A stretch of 64,000 bases of DNA from Clostridium sp. NkU-1 (GCA_001312405.1 BBDR01000004.1:313771-377770), one strand, 5' to 3'; shown: positions 40,544-49,619, numbered from the stretch's first letter. Numbers and translations are program-made. Notes: a model not told the origin generated them from the letters alone.

Positions 40544-41455
40544 ATGACAGCGGTACTGATAAAGGCAGTTGCATTTGTATCAATTATTATTTTGGGATAC
40601 CTGCTCAAACGGGCAGGTTTTTTTCAGGCAAAGGATTTTTACCTGGTTTCCAGGATTGTGATCAAGATCACTCTTCCGGCAGCCATTGTTTCTAATTTCA
40701 GCAGGATCACCATGGATTACTCCATTCTTTTTGTATGTATAATCGGATTTTTATGCAATTGTGTGACGGTTGCCGCCGGATATGTCATGAATGTCCGAAG
40801 ATCAAAGGAAGCAAAGGCTTTTGCAATGATCAACATGTCCGGATATAATGTGGGGAATTTTACCATGCCATTTGTACAAAGCTTTTTAAGTCCGGTTGGA
40901 TTTGCGGCAACAAGCCTGTTTGATGCAGGAAATGCCCTGATGTGTACCGGAATGACTTATACCCTGGCCAGCATGGTGATCGGAGAGGAAGAAAAACCTT
41001 CTATAAAAAAAGCGGTGTTTAAGCTGTTTTCCTCGGCTCCTTTTGATGCGTATGTCATTATGACTCTTTTAAGCATATTAAATATAGAACTGCCTTCTGT
41101 TCTGATTACCATTGCGGATACGGCAGGAGGAGCCAATGCGTTTTTAGCCCTTTTAATGCTTGGCATTGGTTTTGAGATCCATATGGAAAAGGAAAAAATG
41201 AGCCATATTCTCAGAATATTAGGGGTACGGTATATCATTGCGGTTTTGATGGCAGCAGGATTTTATTTCCTGACTCCCTTTGATTTAGATGTGCGCCGGG
41301 CGCTGGCGATCGTGTCCCTTGGCCCTGTATCCTCGGTGGCGCCTGCTTTTACCGGTGCTTTAAACGGTGATATCGAGACGGCAAGCGCAATCAATTCCCT
41401 GTCAATTGTGATCAGCATAGCTGCGATTACGGCAGCTTTGATCATTCTTTTGTAA
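40544..41455 (+). CDS. AEC family transporter (auxin efflux carrier-like)
   Basis: Membrane protein of 303 residues with about ten hydrophobic segments, intact. AEC/malonate transporter family: starts AVLIKAVAFVSIIILGYLLKR, contains MINMSGYNVGNFTMPF, typical of this group. Substrates in bacteria include malonate and other organic acids; none can be assigned here. Behind AAGGGAGCC. Confidence 0.85.
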   Translation: MTAVLIKAVAFVSIIILGYLLKRAGFFQAKDFYLVSRIVIKITLPAAIVSNFSRITMDYSILFVCIIGFLCNCVTVAAGYVMNVRRSKEAKAFAMINMSGYNVGNFTMPFVQSFLSPVGFAATSLFDAGNALMCTGMTYTLASMVIGEEEKPSIKKAVFKLFSSAPFDAYVIMTLLSILNIELPSVLITIADTAGGANAFLALLMLGIGFEIHMEKEKMSHILRILGVRYIIAVLMAAGFYFLTPFDLDVRRALAIVSLGPVSSVAPAFTGALNGDIETASAINSLSIVISIAAITAALIILL

Positions 41456-41473
41456 AAAATATTTTTATGACGC

Positions 41474-41501
41474 TTGACAAACGGTTTAAGCGTGTTATAA
41501 T
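41474..41501 (+). promoter_or_regulatory. thrS promoter
   Basis: TTGACA (41474-41479) and TATAAT (41496-41501), spacer 16. The flanking CGCTT and AAGCG form a small inverted repeat. Confidence 0.6.
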
Positions 41502-41511
41502 CTAAAACTAT

Positions 41512-41777
41512 AAAGCAATGCAATATAGAAAAAGCGTTGACAAGACCAGTATCATATCAGGAAAGGCCAGAGAGAGGCGTGTTTGGTGAAAGCGTCTTAC
41601 GGGAATGATATGAGAAAACCAGCTTGGAGCGTCCCATAATGGGGAACGGTGATTCCGTTATCATCATAAGAAGTGGTTTGAACGTTTAATTTGTTCACTC
41701 AAGTAGGGTGGAACCGCGATTTCTTTTAGTAGAATCGTCCCTTTCTGTATGGAAGCATACGGAAAGGGACTTTTTTT
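41512..41777 (+). ncRNA. T-box riboswitch leader of thrS
   Basis: The leader carries the T-box consensus GGGTGGAACCGCG at 41706-41718 inside an antiterminator region, and a terminator stem GTCCCTTTC (41737-41745) with GAAAGGGAC (41762-41770), followed by T7. Stem I elements lie at 41540-41620. T-boxes bind uncharged tRNA, here by position threonyl, and let transcription continue into thrS. Confidence 0.9.
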
Positions 41778-41836
41778 ATTTGTGCGGGTTTGGCAAAAAA
41801 ACATTTCACAATAATATGTAAAGGAGATTATGGCAA

Positions 41837-43798
41837 ATGAAGATTACATTAAAAGATGGTTCAGTCAAGGAATATGAACAAGCAATGTCAGTGATTGACA
41901 TCGCTTCCGATATAAGCGAAGGCCTGGCTAGAAATGCCTGCGCAGGCGAGGTAGATGGAAAGGTTGTGGATTTAAGGACCGTTATTGATGGAGACTGCAG
42001 TTTAAGCATTCTCACAGTCAGCGATCCGGCAGGCCTTTCTGCTTACCGCCATACTGCAAGCCATATCCTGGCACAGGCAGTAAAAAGGCTGTACCCCCAG
42101 GCGAAGCTTGCGATAGGGCCTTCCATTGAAAATGGTTTTTATTATGATTTTGATATCCCTTCCTTTTCAAGAGAAGATCTGGATCAAATCGAAGGTGAGA
42201 TGAAGAAAATCATAAAGGAAGGGGTAAAAATCGAACGCTTCACCCTTCCAAGAGAAGAAGCAATTAAATTCATGGAGGAAAAGGGCGAACCTTATAAGGT
42301 AGAGCTGATCCAGGACCTTCCCGAGGGAGAGGAAATTTCCTTCTACCGCCAGGGAGATTTTACAGACCTTTGTGCAGGACCCCATCTTATGAGCACAAAG
42401 TCCATCAAGGCATTTAAACTCATCTCTTCCTCCGGAGCATACTGGAGAGGCAGCGAGAAAAATGCCATGCTGACCCGCGTATACGGCACTGCTTTTGCCA
42501 AGAAAGAAGAAATGAATGAATACCTGGAATATCTGGCAAACATCAAGAACAGGATCATAACAAGCTGGGCCGTGACATGGAGATCTTTGCTACGGTTGAT
42601 GTAATCGGCCAGGGGCTTCCTTTATTAATGCCAAAGGGCGCAAAGATTGTCCAGACCCTGCAGAGATGGATCGAGGATGAGGAAGAGAAACGGGGCTATA
42701 TGAGAACAAAAACCCCTCTCATGGCAAAAAAAAGACTTATACATCATTTCCGATCACTGGGATCACTATAAGGAAGGAATGTTTGTTCTTGGAGATGAGG
42801 AAACAGATGATGAGGTATTTGCCCTCCGCCCAATGACCTGCCCCTTCCAGTACTATGTTTATAAACAGAGCCAGAAATCCTATCGTGACCTGCCATGCAG
42901 ATACGGCGAAACCTCTACTCTGTTCCGTAACGAGGACTCCGGCGAAATGCACGGATTAACCCGTGTCCGCCAGTTTACCATTTCCGAAGGCCACCTAATC
43001 GTGCGTCCTGATCAGATTGAAGAGGAATTTAAGGGCTGTGTGGATCTGGCAAAATACTGTCTCACAACACTTGGCCTGGGAGGCGATGTGACCTACCGGA
43101 TGTCCAAGTGGGATTCAAACAATGCGGATCACTATCTTGGAACACCGGAGATGTGGGATGAAGTGGAAGGCATGATGCGCAAGATTCTTGACCACATCGG
43201 AATCGAATATACGGAAGCCTCCGGAGAAGCGGCATTTTACGGACCTAAGCTGGATATTCAGGCAAAGAACGTATATGGCAAGGAAGATACAATGATCACC
43301 ATTCAGCTTGACATGTTCCTGGCAGACCGCTTTGATATGAGCTTCGTGGATAAGGATGGAACAAAGAAACGTCCTTATATCATCCACAGAACTTCCATGG
43401 GCTGTTATGAAAGAACCCTTGCATGGCTGATTGAAAAATACGAAGGAGCATTCCCGACATGGTTATGTCCGGAGCAGGTGCGCGTACTTCCTATCTCTGA
43501 AAAATACCATGATTATGCCGGAAAAGTTGCGGCCCAGTTAAAGGAAAACGGCATTCTTGCAACAGTTGATGAGCGTGCAGAAAAGATCGGATATAAGATC
43601 CGTGAGGCACGTCTGTCAAAGCTTCCATATATGCTGGTGGTAGGACAGAAAGAGGAAGAAGAGGGAGTCGTGTCTGTCCGCAGCCGTTTTAACGGTGATG
43701 AAGGCCAGCGTCCCCTTTCTGATTTCATTGATGATATCTGCCGTGAGATCCGTACAAAGGAAATCAAAAAGGTAAATGTAACAGAAGAAGCAAAATAA
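41837..43798 (+). CDS. thrS: Threonyl-tRNA synthetase (two frameshifts)
   Basis: Class II aminoacyl-tRNA synthetase, about 650 residues. TGS domain at the N-terminus (MKITLKDGSVKEYEQAMSV), then the editing domain with HTASHILAQAVK, then the catalytic core with MTCPFQYYVY, GLTRVRQFT and the zinc ligand residues, and an anticodon-binding C-terminus. One G is missing at 42552-42553, and A8 at 42726-42733 should be A7; both repairs restore a continuous protein, one giving LYIISDHWDHYKEGM. Essential gene, so the breaks are most likely errors. Confidence 0.95.
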
Positions 43799-43947
43799 AA
43801 TTTGTCACGGCTTAAGAAAAAAACGGGTACAATTCTCAAAGCATGGCATGGGGCGGACGGAATATTCGTGAGAATATTTTCCTTCCGCTGCGTGCATACT
43901 ACTCCTGAAACATTATCTTAGGTAAGAATGCCAGGAGGAAATAAACC

Positions 43948-44262
43948 ATGACAAAATTGGATTGTAATGTTACAAGCTGTCTTCACAATTCCGATAATTA
44001 TTGCTGCAAGTCTGCCATCATAGTAGAAGGGTCCCAGGCAAAGGACAACTATGATACCTGCTGCGGAAGCTTTGACGAGAATAAGGATGGTTCCTTCCAT
44101 AACTTATTCAAGACCCCGGAAAGCCGTCTGGAGGTGGACTGCGAAGCTGTCAACTGCGTTTATAATGAAGGCCGCCACTGTTCTGCAGAGCATATCGGAA
44201 TTGCAGGGGATGGTGCGAGTGCAGCAGAGCATACTGAATGCTCAACCTTTAAAACAAGATAA
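43948..44262 (+). CDS. Tandem DUF1540 protein
   Basis: 104 residues, intact, with two similar Cys-rich halves. The first half has CNVTSCLHNSDNYCCKSAI and the second CEAVNCVYNEGRHCSAEHI, both with the CxxxxC-type spacing of DUF1540. Eight or more cysteines, likely metal-binding. Function unknown. Behind AGGAGGAAATAAACC. Confidence 0.85.
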   Translation: MTKLDCNVTSCLHNSDNYCCKSAIIVEGSQAKDNYDTCCGSFDENKDGSFHNLFKTPESRLEVDCEAVNCVYNEGRHCSAEHIGIAGDGASAAEHTECSTFKTR

Positions 44263-44268
44263 TAATTC

Positions 44269-44308
44269 AAAAACAAGATGCGCCAGGAGTTCCTGACGCA
44301 TTTTGTTT
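44269..44308. terminator. Terminator between DUF1540 and EamA
   Basis: AAAACAAGATGCGCCAGG and CCTGACGCATTTTGTTT are largely complementary, with A-run and T-run on the two sides, serving convergent genes. Confidence 0.75.
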
Positions 44309-44324
44309 CAGACAGATAAAAGGT

Positions 44325-44759
44325 TTACAAGATCATCACAAAGGTTCCCGCCGTAAACAAAAGGATACCTATGAGCTTTTTCATGGTAAATTGTTCGTGG
44401 AGAATAAGAAATGCCAGGATCACAGTTAGGACAATACTTAGCTTATCCACGGGCACTACCTTGGAAGCTTCCCCCATTTGAAGGGCTTTGTAATAGCAAA
44501 TCCAGGAGAGGCCGGTGGCCATACCGGACAGGATGAGAAAAAGCCAGCTTTTTTTGCTGATTTCTGAAAAACCGGATTGTGCTCCTGTGAGAAAAACGAT
44601 GAGCCAGGCCATGAGTACCACGACAACTGTCCGAATGGCCGTAGCCAGATTGGAATTGACTCCCTCGATTCCCATTTTAGCCAGAATGGAAGTGAATGCG
44701 GCAAAAACGGAGGAAAGAAGAGCGAAAACAAACCACATAAAAAGCGCCTCCTGATTCAT
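44325..44759 (-). CDS. EamA family small transporter
   Basis: 144 residues, intact, four to five hydrophobic helices. Sequence elements AAFTSILAKMGIEGVNSNLAT and AKVVPVDKLSIV-like KVVPVDKLSIVLTV mark the EamA/DMT half-size transporter family of 140-residue proteins. Substrate unknown; these often work as dimers. Confidence 0.85.
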   Translation of the reverse strand: MNQEALFMWFVFALLSSVFAAFTSILAKMGIEGVNSNLATAIRTVVVVLMAWLIVFLTGAQSGFSEISKKSWLFLILSGMATGLSWICYYKALQMGEASKVVPVDKLSIVLTVILAFLILHEQFTMKKLIGILLFTAGTFVMIL

Positions 44760-44854
44760 TTATTTTATTACATACTATCATTGTAGCCTTGTGGCTGGAA
44801 AGTTGCAAGATAAACCTTAGAAGGAGAGAATAACAGTATCCTGAAAAAAATATG

Positions 44855-44883
44855 TTGACAGAAAGATAAAACTATAGTATCAT
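44855..44883 (+). promoter_or_regulatory. infC operon promoter
   Basis: TTGACA (44855-44860), 17-base spacer, TATCAT (44878-44883). Upstream of the leader of infC-rpmI-rplT. Confidence 0.7.
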
Positions 44884-44889
44884 TATATA

Positions 44890-45031
44890 CGTTGTGAAAA
44901 CAGCAAACAGGAAAGTAGGTATCCGCCTCACCACGGCACGAGTAAGTGTCCCTGGTTCATAGCCTTTGGTACATAGGTGTACTGTGTAGAGACTTTGGTG
45001 GTGGATAGCGTTTGTCTATCTACTTTTTTTT
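44890..45031 (+). ncRNA. Structured leader with terminator of infC-rpmI-rplT
   Basis: A 140-base leader begins near 44890. GTAGGTATCCGCC (44915-44927) can pair with GGTGGATAG (44999-45008) and TATCTAC (45017-45023), giving a long stem that ends at T8 (45024-45031), a terminator. Such leaders in this operon are bound by ribosomal protein L20 in Bacillales; the class here is not certain. Confidence 0.6.
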
Positions 45032-45094
45032 ATGCCTATGGGCAAGCAATGTGGATTCCAGCCAACACACACTATATGATGGAGGTGCACGACA

Positions 45095-45600
45095 ATTAGC
45101 GATTTAATGATTAATGAACAGATCAGAGATAAAGAAGTTCTGTTGATTGGTGAAAACGGAGAAAAATTGGGGATCATGTCTACCAGAGATGCTTTGCAGA
45201 TGGCAAAGGAAGCAGAACTGGATCTGGTTAAAATTGCTCCGACTGCAAAACCCCCGGTTTGTAAGATTATTGATTATGGTAAATATCGTTATGAACTGGC
45301 GAGAAAAGAAAAAGAAGCTAAAAAGAAACAGAAGGTAATCGAAGTAAAAGAAGTTCGTTTATCTCCTAACATTGACACAAACGATTTAAACACAAAGATG
45401 AGCGCCGCAAGGAAGTTCCTCGAAAAGGGAGATAAAGTTAAGGTAACCTTACGTTTCAGAGGTCGTGAGATGGCGCATATGTCAAAGTCAAAGTATATTC
45501 TGGATGATTTCGCTGAGAAGTTAGCCGATATCGCGTCTATTGACAAGCGTCCAAAGTGGAAGGAAGAAGCATGGTTATGTTTTTAACTGCAAAACGTTAA
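45095..45600 (+). CDS. infC: Translation initiation factor IF-3 (frameshifted)
   Basis: IF-3, about 168 residues, keeps ribosome subunits apart and checks start codons. The likely start is the rare ATT at 45095, eight bases behind GGAGGT, giving ISDLMINEQIRDKEV; an ATG at 45107 is in frame but lacks a binding site. An unusual ATT start is the known autoregulatory feature of infC. The C-terminus is broken near 45556 where one G seems missing; repaired, it reads KVEGRSMVMFLTAKR and ends at 45600. Confidence 0.92.
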
Positions 45601-45627
45601 TAGAACATTATCAAGGAGGAAAATACA

Positions 45628-45825
45628 ATGCCTAAATTAAAAACAAGCAAATCAGCCGCAAAGCGCTTCAAAGTTACAGGAACAGGAAAGCTTGTAAGAA
45701 ATAAAGCTTACAAATCCCACATCTTAACTAAGAAGTCTACTAAGAGAAAAAGAAATCTTAGAAAAGATATCGTTACTGATGCAACCAACGCAAAAGTAAT
45801 GAAGAAGATTTTACCATATCTATAG
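45628..45825 (+). CDS. rpmI: 50S ribosomal protein L35
   Basis: 65 residues, intact, very basic, starts [18 protein letters not shown], typical of L35. In one transcript with infC and rplT, the standard order in bacteria. Behind AAGGAGG. Confidence 0.97.
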   Translation: MPKLKTSKSAAKRFKVTGTGKLVRNKAYKSHILTKKSTKRKRNLRKDIVTDATNAKVMKKILPYL

Positions 45826-45854
45826 GATCTTAAGTTAAGAAGGAGGAAAAACCG

Positions 45855-46211
45855 ATGGCAAGAATTAAAGGCGGTATGAACGCTAAGAAAAAACATAACA
45901 GAGTGTTAAAGATGGCTAAAGGCTACAGAGGCGCTCGTTCCAAACAGTATAGAGTAGCAAAGCAGTCAGTTATGAGAGCATTAACAAGCTCCTATGCAGG
46001 CAGAAAAGAGAGAAAGAGACAGTTCAGACAGTTATGGATTGCCCGTATCAATGCTGCAGCACGTATTAACGGTGTATCTTACAGCGTATTTATGCACGGC
46101 TTAAAGTTAGCTGGAGTTGATTTAAACAGAAAAGTTCTGGCTGACATGGCAGTAAATGATGCAGAAGGCTTTGCTAAATTAGCAGAACTGGCTAAATCCA
46201 AAGTGGCTTAA
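45855..46211 (+). CDS. rplT: 50S ribosomal protein L20
   Basis: 118 residues, intact, basic, starts [19 protein letters not shown] and contains [16 protein letters not shown]. Assembly protein of the large subunit and in many Firmicutes the regulator of its own operon leader. Behind AAGGAGG. Confidence 0.97.
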   Translation: MARIKGGMNAKKKHNRVLKMAKGYRGARSKQYRVAKQSVMRALTSSYAGRKERKRQFRQLWIARINAAARINGVSYSVFMHGLKLAGVDLNRKVLADMAVNDAEGFAKLAELAKSKVA

Positions 46212-46230
46212 TCGTATATTCAAACCTCGG

Positions 46231-46257
46231 AGACCTCGTGTTTACGGGGTTTTTTTG
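46231..46257 (+). terminator. Terminator of infC-rpmI-rplT
   Basis: ACCTCG and CGGGGT form a short stem followed by T7, 20 bases behind rplT. Confidence 0.65.
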
Positions 46258-46400
46258 TATTAAAACAACAGATTGTATTATTTATCCCGTAATCACTCTT
46301 ATCTTTAACGTAATCTGGCACACCCTGATTGCCTAATCTGATTTTTAATTAAGAGTTAATTAATAATTTCTGAAAAAAAATTTTAAATAATTGCCTGTAC

Positions 46401-46428
46401 TTGTAATATTTTAATCAGTAGGTATAAT
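46401..46428 (+). promoter_or_regulatory. Promoter of the antitoxin RNA
   Basis: TTGTAA (46401-46406), 16-base spacer, TATAAT (46423-46428). Confidence 0.6.
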
Positions 46429-46440
46429 ATAATAAAGAAG

Positions 46441-46464
46441 GGCAATCGCCACAGGGTGGTTGGC
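46441..46464 (+). repeat. Flanking repeat of the toxin-antitoxin module, copy 1
   Basis: GGCAATCG, a variable 4-5 base part, AGGGTGGT and GGC. A nearly equal sequence of 25 bases is found in reverse orientation at 46641-46665. Confidence 0.75.
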
Positions 46465-46475
46465 TAATTAGAAAG

Positions 46476-46520
46476 GCAAAAACCTTCCCGACCGGCCAAA
46501 GTACAGGGAAGGCTTTTTGC
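46476..46520. terminator. Bidirectional terminator shared by toxin and antitoxin
   Basis: GCAAAAACCTTCCC (46476-46489) and GGGAAGGCTTTTTGC (46506-46520) form a near-perfect stem with A-run and T-run, active on both strands. Confidence 0.85.
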
Positions 46521-46522
46521 AG

Positions 46523-46609
46523 TTAGCGACATGTCATAAAGACGAATGTCAGCAGTGCCAGAAGGAACATACCAAAAGACATTAAGTCCTTAAAGTCATA
46601 ACTCTTCAT
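46523..46609 (-). CDS. Putative holin-like type I toxin, 28 residues
   Basis: ATG at 46609 with GGAGGTG seven bases upstream on the minus strand. The peptide is a single hydrophobic helix with a polar start: MKSYDFKDLMSFGMFL then ALLTFVFMTCR. DLMSFGMFLLALLTF closely follows the pattern of the putative holin-like toxin family (TxpA/BsrG/Fst-like). It would depolarise the membrane if overproduced. The converging transcript on the plus strand would be its antitoxin. Too short for statistical proof. Confidence 0.7.
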   Translation of the reverse strand: MKSYDFKDLMSFGMFLLALLTFVFMTCR

Positions 46610-46640
46610 GAGCAACACCTCCACTCTATGTAGAATCGAG

Positions 46641-46665
46641 GCCTACCACCCTATACACGATTGCC
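46641..46665 (-). repeat. Flanking repeat of the toxin-antitoxin module, copy 2
   Basis: On the minus strand GGCAATCG, TGTAT, AGGGTGGT, A, GGC; in the 5' leader of the toxin mRNA. Minus-strand promoter elements TTGGTA and TATAAT lie at 46718-46713 and 46694-46689, with an 18-base spacer. Confidence 0.7.
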
Positions 46666-46943
46666 AGCAGTTTGTACCTGCCAGTATAATTATATGTTCC
46701 AAGTTGAAAATATACCAATGAAAAATGAAAATATCTGAAAAATCCCTCTGGGACAAAGTCATTGTCTGAGAGGGGGGCTGGTTAATGGATAAAATAATCG
46801 GGAAATGGCGCCACAGGTTCTGAATCCCTGTTCTCATAAACTAAAATCCCGCATTGCATGCAACATGAGTTCATGGACATACTGCCATAAACGAAAAGTT
46901 TAGCGCCCGATGTCCTGGGCTGTCTCTTTTCTAAAACATTCAA

Positions 46944-46970
46944 GAGAGGTGTTTATTCACCTCTTTTTTT
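46944..46970 (+). terminator. Orphan terminator
   Basis: AGAGGTG and CACCTCT around a 6-base loop, followed by T7. No gene precedes it on the plus strand within 350 bases, so a small untranslated RNA may end here. Confidence 0.7.
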
Positions 46971-46987
46971 GACAACCAAAACGACAC

Positions 46988-47091
46988 TTATCCACAATAA
47001 TGTGGAAATAATTGTGGATTGATTGTTAATGTCTGAAAATACGACACTAATCTGCAAATTATTACAGGTTTTCGGCCTTTTATTATCCACA
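46988..47091. promoter_or_regulatory. Cluster of DnaA-box-like sites
   Basis: Two exact TTATCCACA sites (46988-46996 and 47083-47091) and one TGTGGATTG (47013-47021, 7 of 9 bases in the reverse sense). The surrounding 450-base stretch (46971-47431) has no gene. A direct repeat ACGACACT occurs 60 bases apart at 46981 and 47041. Whether DnaA binds here is unknown. Confidence 0.4.
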
Positions 47092-47431
47092 AATCAAAAG
47101 GCGGCCGGCAGATTACCATCGGTCATAAGTGCTGTTTTAAGCCCGGCTGGTTCCTGAATATCCAGGGGAAGCAGAGTAAAGAGATGGGTGGTACTGCGTT
47201 TGCACACCTTGTCTACCTGTCCCATATAATATACTGTTAACGATGAAAAAGAAGTTAAATGAATTTATTCTTTCCTATTACAAAACAGATAAAAAAAGAT
47301 ACATACAAATATAAATTTAAAATAGCTTAACAGAGTCTATAAACTGGTGGTCAATACCGCCTTCTGCAGCATTCACAACTTTTCTACTGGTCCCATATAA
47401 TAAAATATAAAATAATAAAAGAGGTGTAAAT

Positions 47432-47626
47432 ATGGGCTGTTTTTGGGGCGGCTGTAATAATAACTGCAGGCGTGGCTGTAACAATAACTGCGGATGTGAT
47501 AATAGATTTAATTGCGAAGAAGAGAAAGATAGATGTGAGAAGGAAAGAAGAGAAGCTTACTGCGCAGGTTTTCGTGATGGCTGTAACAGCGCTTCCCGCT
47601 GGCGCAACGATGATGATTGCTGCTGA
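47432..47626 (+). CDS. Cys/Asn-rich 64-residue protein
   Basis: Unrecognised. Starts MGCFWGGCNNNCRRGCNNNC, with repeated CNNNC blocks, then a charged helix (EEEKDRCEKERREAYC) and ends NDDDCC. Twelve or so cysteines in total. Good binding site AGAGGTG and a strong terminator downstream support a real gene. The composition recalls spore-coat, metal-binding or secreted structural proteins, but nothing fixes a role. Confidence 0.65.
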   Translation: MGCFWGGCNNNCRRGCNNNCGCDNRFNCEEEKDRCEKERREAYCAGFRDGCNSASRWRNDDDCC

Positions 47627-47788
47627 AAATAATGCAGAATAAGTGAAGTACTGCAGGAGGCTGAGAGTTTCTGCTTTGGAATGTGTGCCGCAACAGGCGT
47701 TTGTATACCATCTTAACGGACCGGTATGTCGCTTAATCATGTGACTGCCTACAGGAAAATATGATAAAATAATAAAAGTTTTAACAAT

Positions 47789-47827
47789 AAACCAGCCCCG
47801 GAACGTTTGTCTCCGGGGCTGGTTTTT
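47789..47827 (+). terminator. Terminator of the Cys-rich gene
   Basis: AAACCAGCCCCGGA and TCCGGGGCTGGTTT form a 14-bp perfect stem, followed by TTTTT. Confidence 0.9.
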
Positions 47828-47864
47828 GCAAAAAAACTGAAATACCATGAAAAGGAGAAGAAAT

Positions 47865-49178
47865 ATGAAAAGCAACTCAGAAATCAGCATGAACAATATT
47901 TACAGGCTGGATGGGCGCGTGCCCCTGGAAAAGGCAATACCATTTGGCCTGCAGCATGTACTGGCTATGTTTGTAGCCAATTTAACCCCGATTGTCATTG
48001 TTACGGCAGCGGCCGGACTAAGTGAGGGGGAAACGGCTATGCTCATCCAGAATGCCATGTTTGTCGCTGGGATAGCCACCTTGATTCAGCTGTATCCGAT
48101 ATGGAAGATCGGGGCGAAGCTTCCTATCGTCATGGGGGTTAGCTTTACGTTTGTTACGATCTTAAGCTCGGTTGGCGTTAAGTACGGTTATCCGGGCATA
48201 TTGGGAGCCATACTTGTTGGAGGTGCGGTTGAAGGAACTTTGGGGCTTTTCGCGAAATATTGGAGAAAACTGATTTCTCCCATTGTTTCAGCGTGCGTGG
48301 TAACTTCCATTGGTTTTTCTCTTTTAACTGTTGGCGCCAGATCCTTTGGCGGTGGTTACAGTGATTCCTTTGGGTCATCAACCAATCTTTTGATAGGATT
48401 TGTAACACTGCTCAGCAGCATTTTGTTTAACATCTTCGCCAAATCCTTCTGGAAACAGCTTTCCATACTATTTGGCTGATGGTGGGGTACATACTTTCTG
48501 CTATAATCGGTATTGTGGACTTGTCCGGGTTATTTGCCGGAGGGATTATATCCCTGCCCAGGATTTTGCCCTTTATTCCGGAATTCCATTTAGGAGCGAT
48601 TTTATCAGTTGTGGTGATATTCCTGGTTTCTGCAACCGAGACGATCGGAGATACTACGGCCATGGTGGTTTCGGGTCTTGACCGTGAAATAACGGAAAAG
48701 GAGATATCCGGTTCTCTTGCCTGCGATGGTTTTGCAAGCAGCATTTCCTCCCTGTTCGGCTGCCTGCCGGTTACTTCTTTCAGCCAGAATGTGGGACTTA
48801 TAGCAATGACAAAGGTTGTTAACCGTTTTACCATCATGACAGGGGCCGCCTGTATGATACTGGCAGGCTTATTTCCGCCCATCGGTTCTTTTTTTTGCAT
48901 CCCTTCCTGAGGCTGTGTTGGGAGGCTGTACCATTATGATGTTTGGATCTATCATCATAAGCGGAGTGCAGATGCTGGCCAGGGCCGGATTCAGCCAGAG
49001 AAATTCCATTATCAGTTCCTTATCGCTCAGCGTGGGAATCGGATTTACTCTGGTTCCTGAAATTTTTCACATATTCCCGGAAATCATTCAGGATGTATTT
49101 GCGGAAAACTGTGTGGCTGTGGTGTTTGTACTGGCATTGGCGCTGAATCTCATACTTCCGGAAAAAAATGGAAATTGA
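47865..49178 (+). CDS. NCS2 family xanthine/uracil permease (two frameshifts)
   Basis: Nucleobase permease, about 437 residues with around twelve membrane segments. N-terminal PFGLQHVLAMFVANLTPI and the later ATETIGDTTAMVVSG carry NCS2 signature residues; QNVGLIAMTKV follows. One C is missing near 48476 and T8 at 48889-48896 should be T7; both repairs restore the frame (LMVGYILS; SFFASLPEAVLGG). Start at 47865 behind AAGGAGAAG. In this genome context, uptake of xanthine or uric acid for the xanthine dehydrogenases is a sensible guess, though no gene is shared. Confidence 0.85.
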
Positions 49179-49219
49179 AAAACCGGCTGAGGTGATGGAG
49201 TAGAGCTATATTCCAATGG

Positions 49220-49259
49220 ATAACGAAAAACGCAGGCAAAAATGCCTGCGTTTCGTTAT
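49220..49259 (+). terminator. Terminator after the permease
   Basis: ATAACGAAAAACGCAGGCA and TGCCTGCGTTTCGTTAT pair almost fully around a short loop, with T-rich end. Confidence 0.8.
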
Positions 49260-49299
49260 CTGTAATCACATGTGCCGAATATCTTCTGGCAATAAAAAA

Positions 49300-49372
49300 C
49301 TCCCCGAGTAGGACTTGAACCTACGACCCAACGGTTAACAGCCGTTTGCTCTACCGACTGAGCTATCGAGGA
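49300..49372 (-). tRNA. tRNA-Asn (GTT)
   Basis: 73-base cloverleaf on the minus strand. Acceptor TCCTCGA with TCGGGGA, T-arm GGTTCAAGTCC, anticodon GTT in the loop CTGTTAAC. Same strand as the following tRNA-Leu, so probably transcribed with it. Confidence 0.95.
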
Positions 49373-49438
49373 ATACATGATTTATTATACCCGAAAAGAT
49401 AAATATGTCAATAGGAAAAATGTAAATATTAAAAAAAG

Positions 49439-49522
49439 TGCGGGAGATGGGACTTGAACCCACACGAGCATACACCCACAAGATCCTTAGTCTTGCCTGT
49501 CTGCCAATTCCAGCACTCCCGC
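49439..49522 (-). tRNA. tRNA-Leu (TAA), minus strand
   Basis: 84 bases, long variable arm. Acceptor GCGGGAG with CTCCCGC, anticodon TAA in GACTAAGGA, T-arm GGTTCAAGTCC. A near-identical copy lies on the plus strand at 49818. Confidence 0.95.
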
Positions 49523-49619
49523 ACAACGAACTCTATCTTAGCACCTAATATCAAAATTGTCAATGTTTTTTTGAAAAATATATACAAAAAAAATATTTGA
49601 AATATTTGGAGAAATGTTG

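Larger units (their letters stand above)
46435..46522 (+). ncRNA. Putative type I antitoxin RNA
   Basis: A transcript of about 90 bases would run from the promoter at 46401-46428 to the strong hairpin at 46476-46520. It converges with the toxin gene on the minus strand and overlaps the 3' end of the toxin mRNA in the shared terminator, the layout of par-type toxin-antitoxin systems. It carries GGCAATCG and AGGGTGGT, also found in the toxin mRNA leader. Confidence 0.55.
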
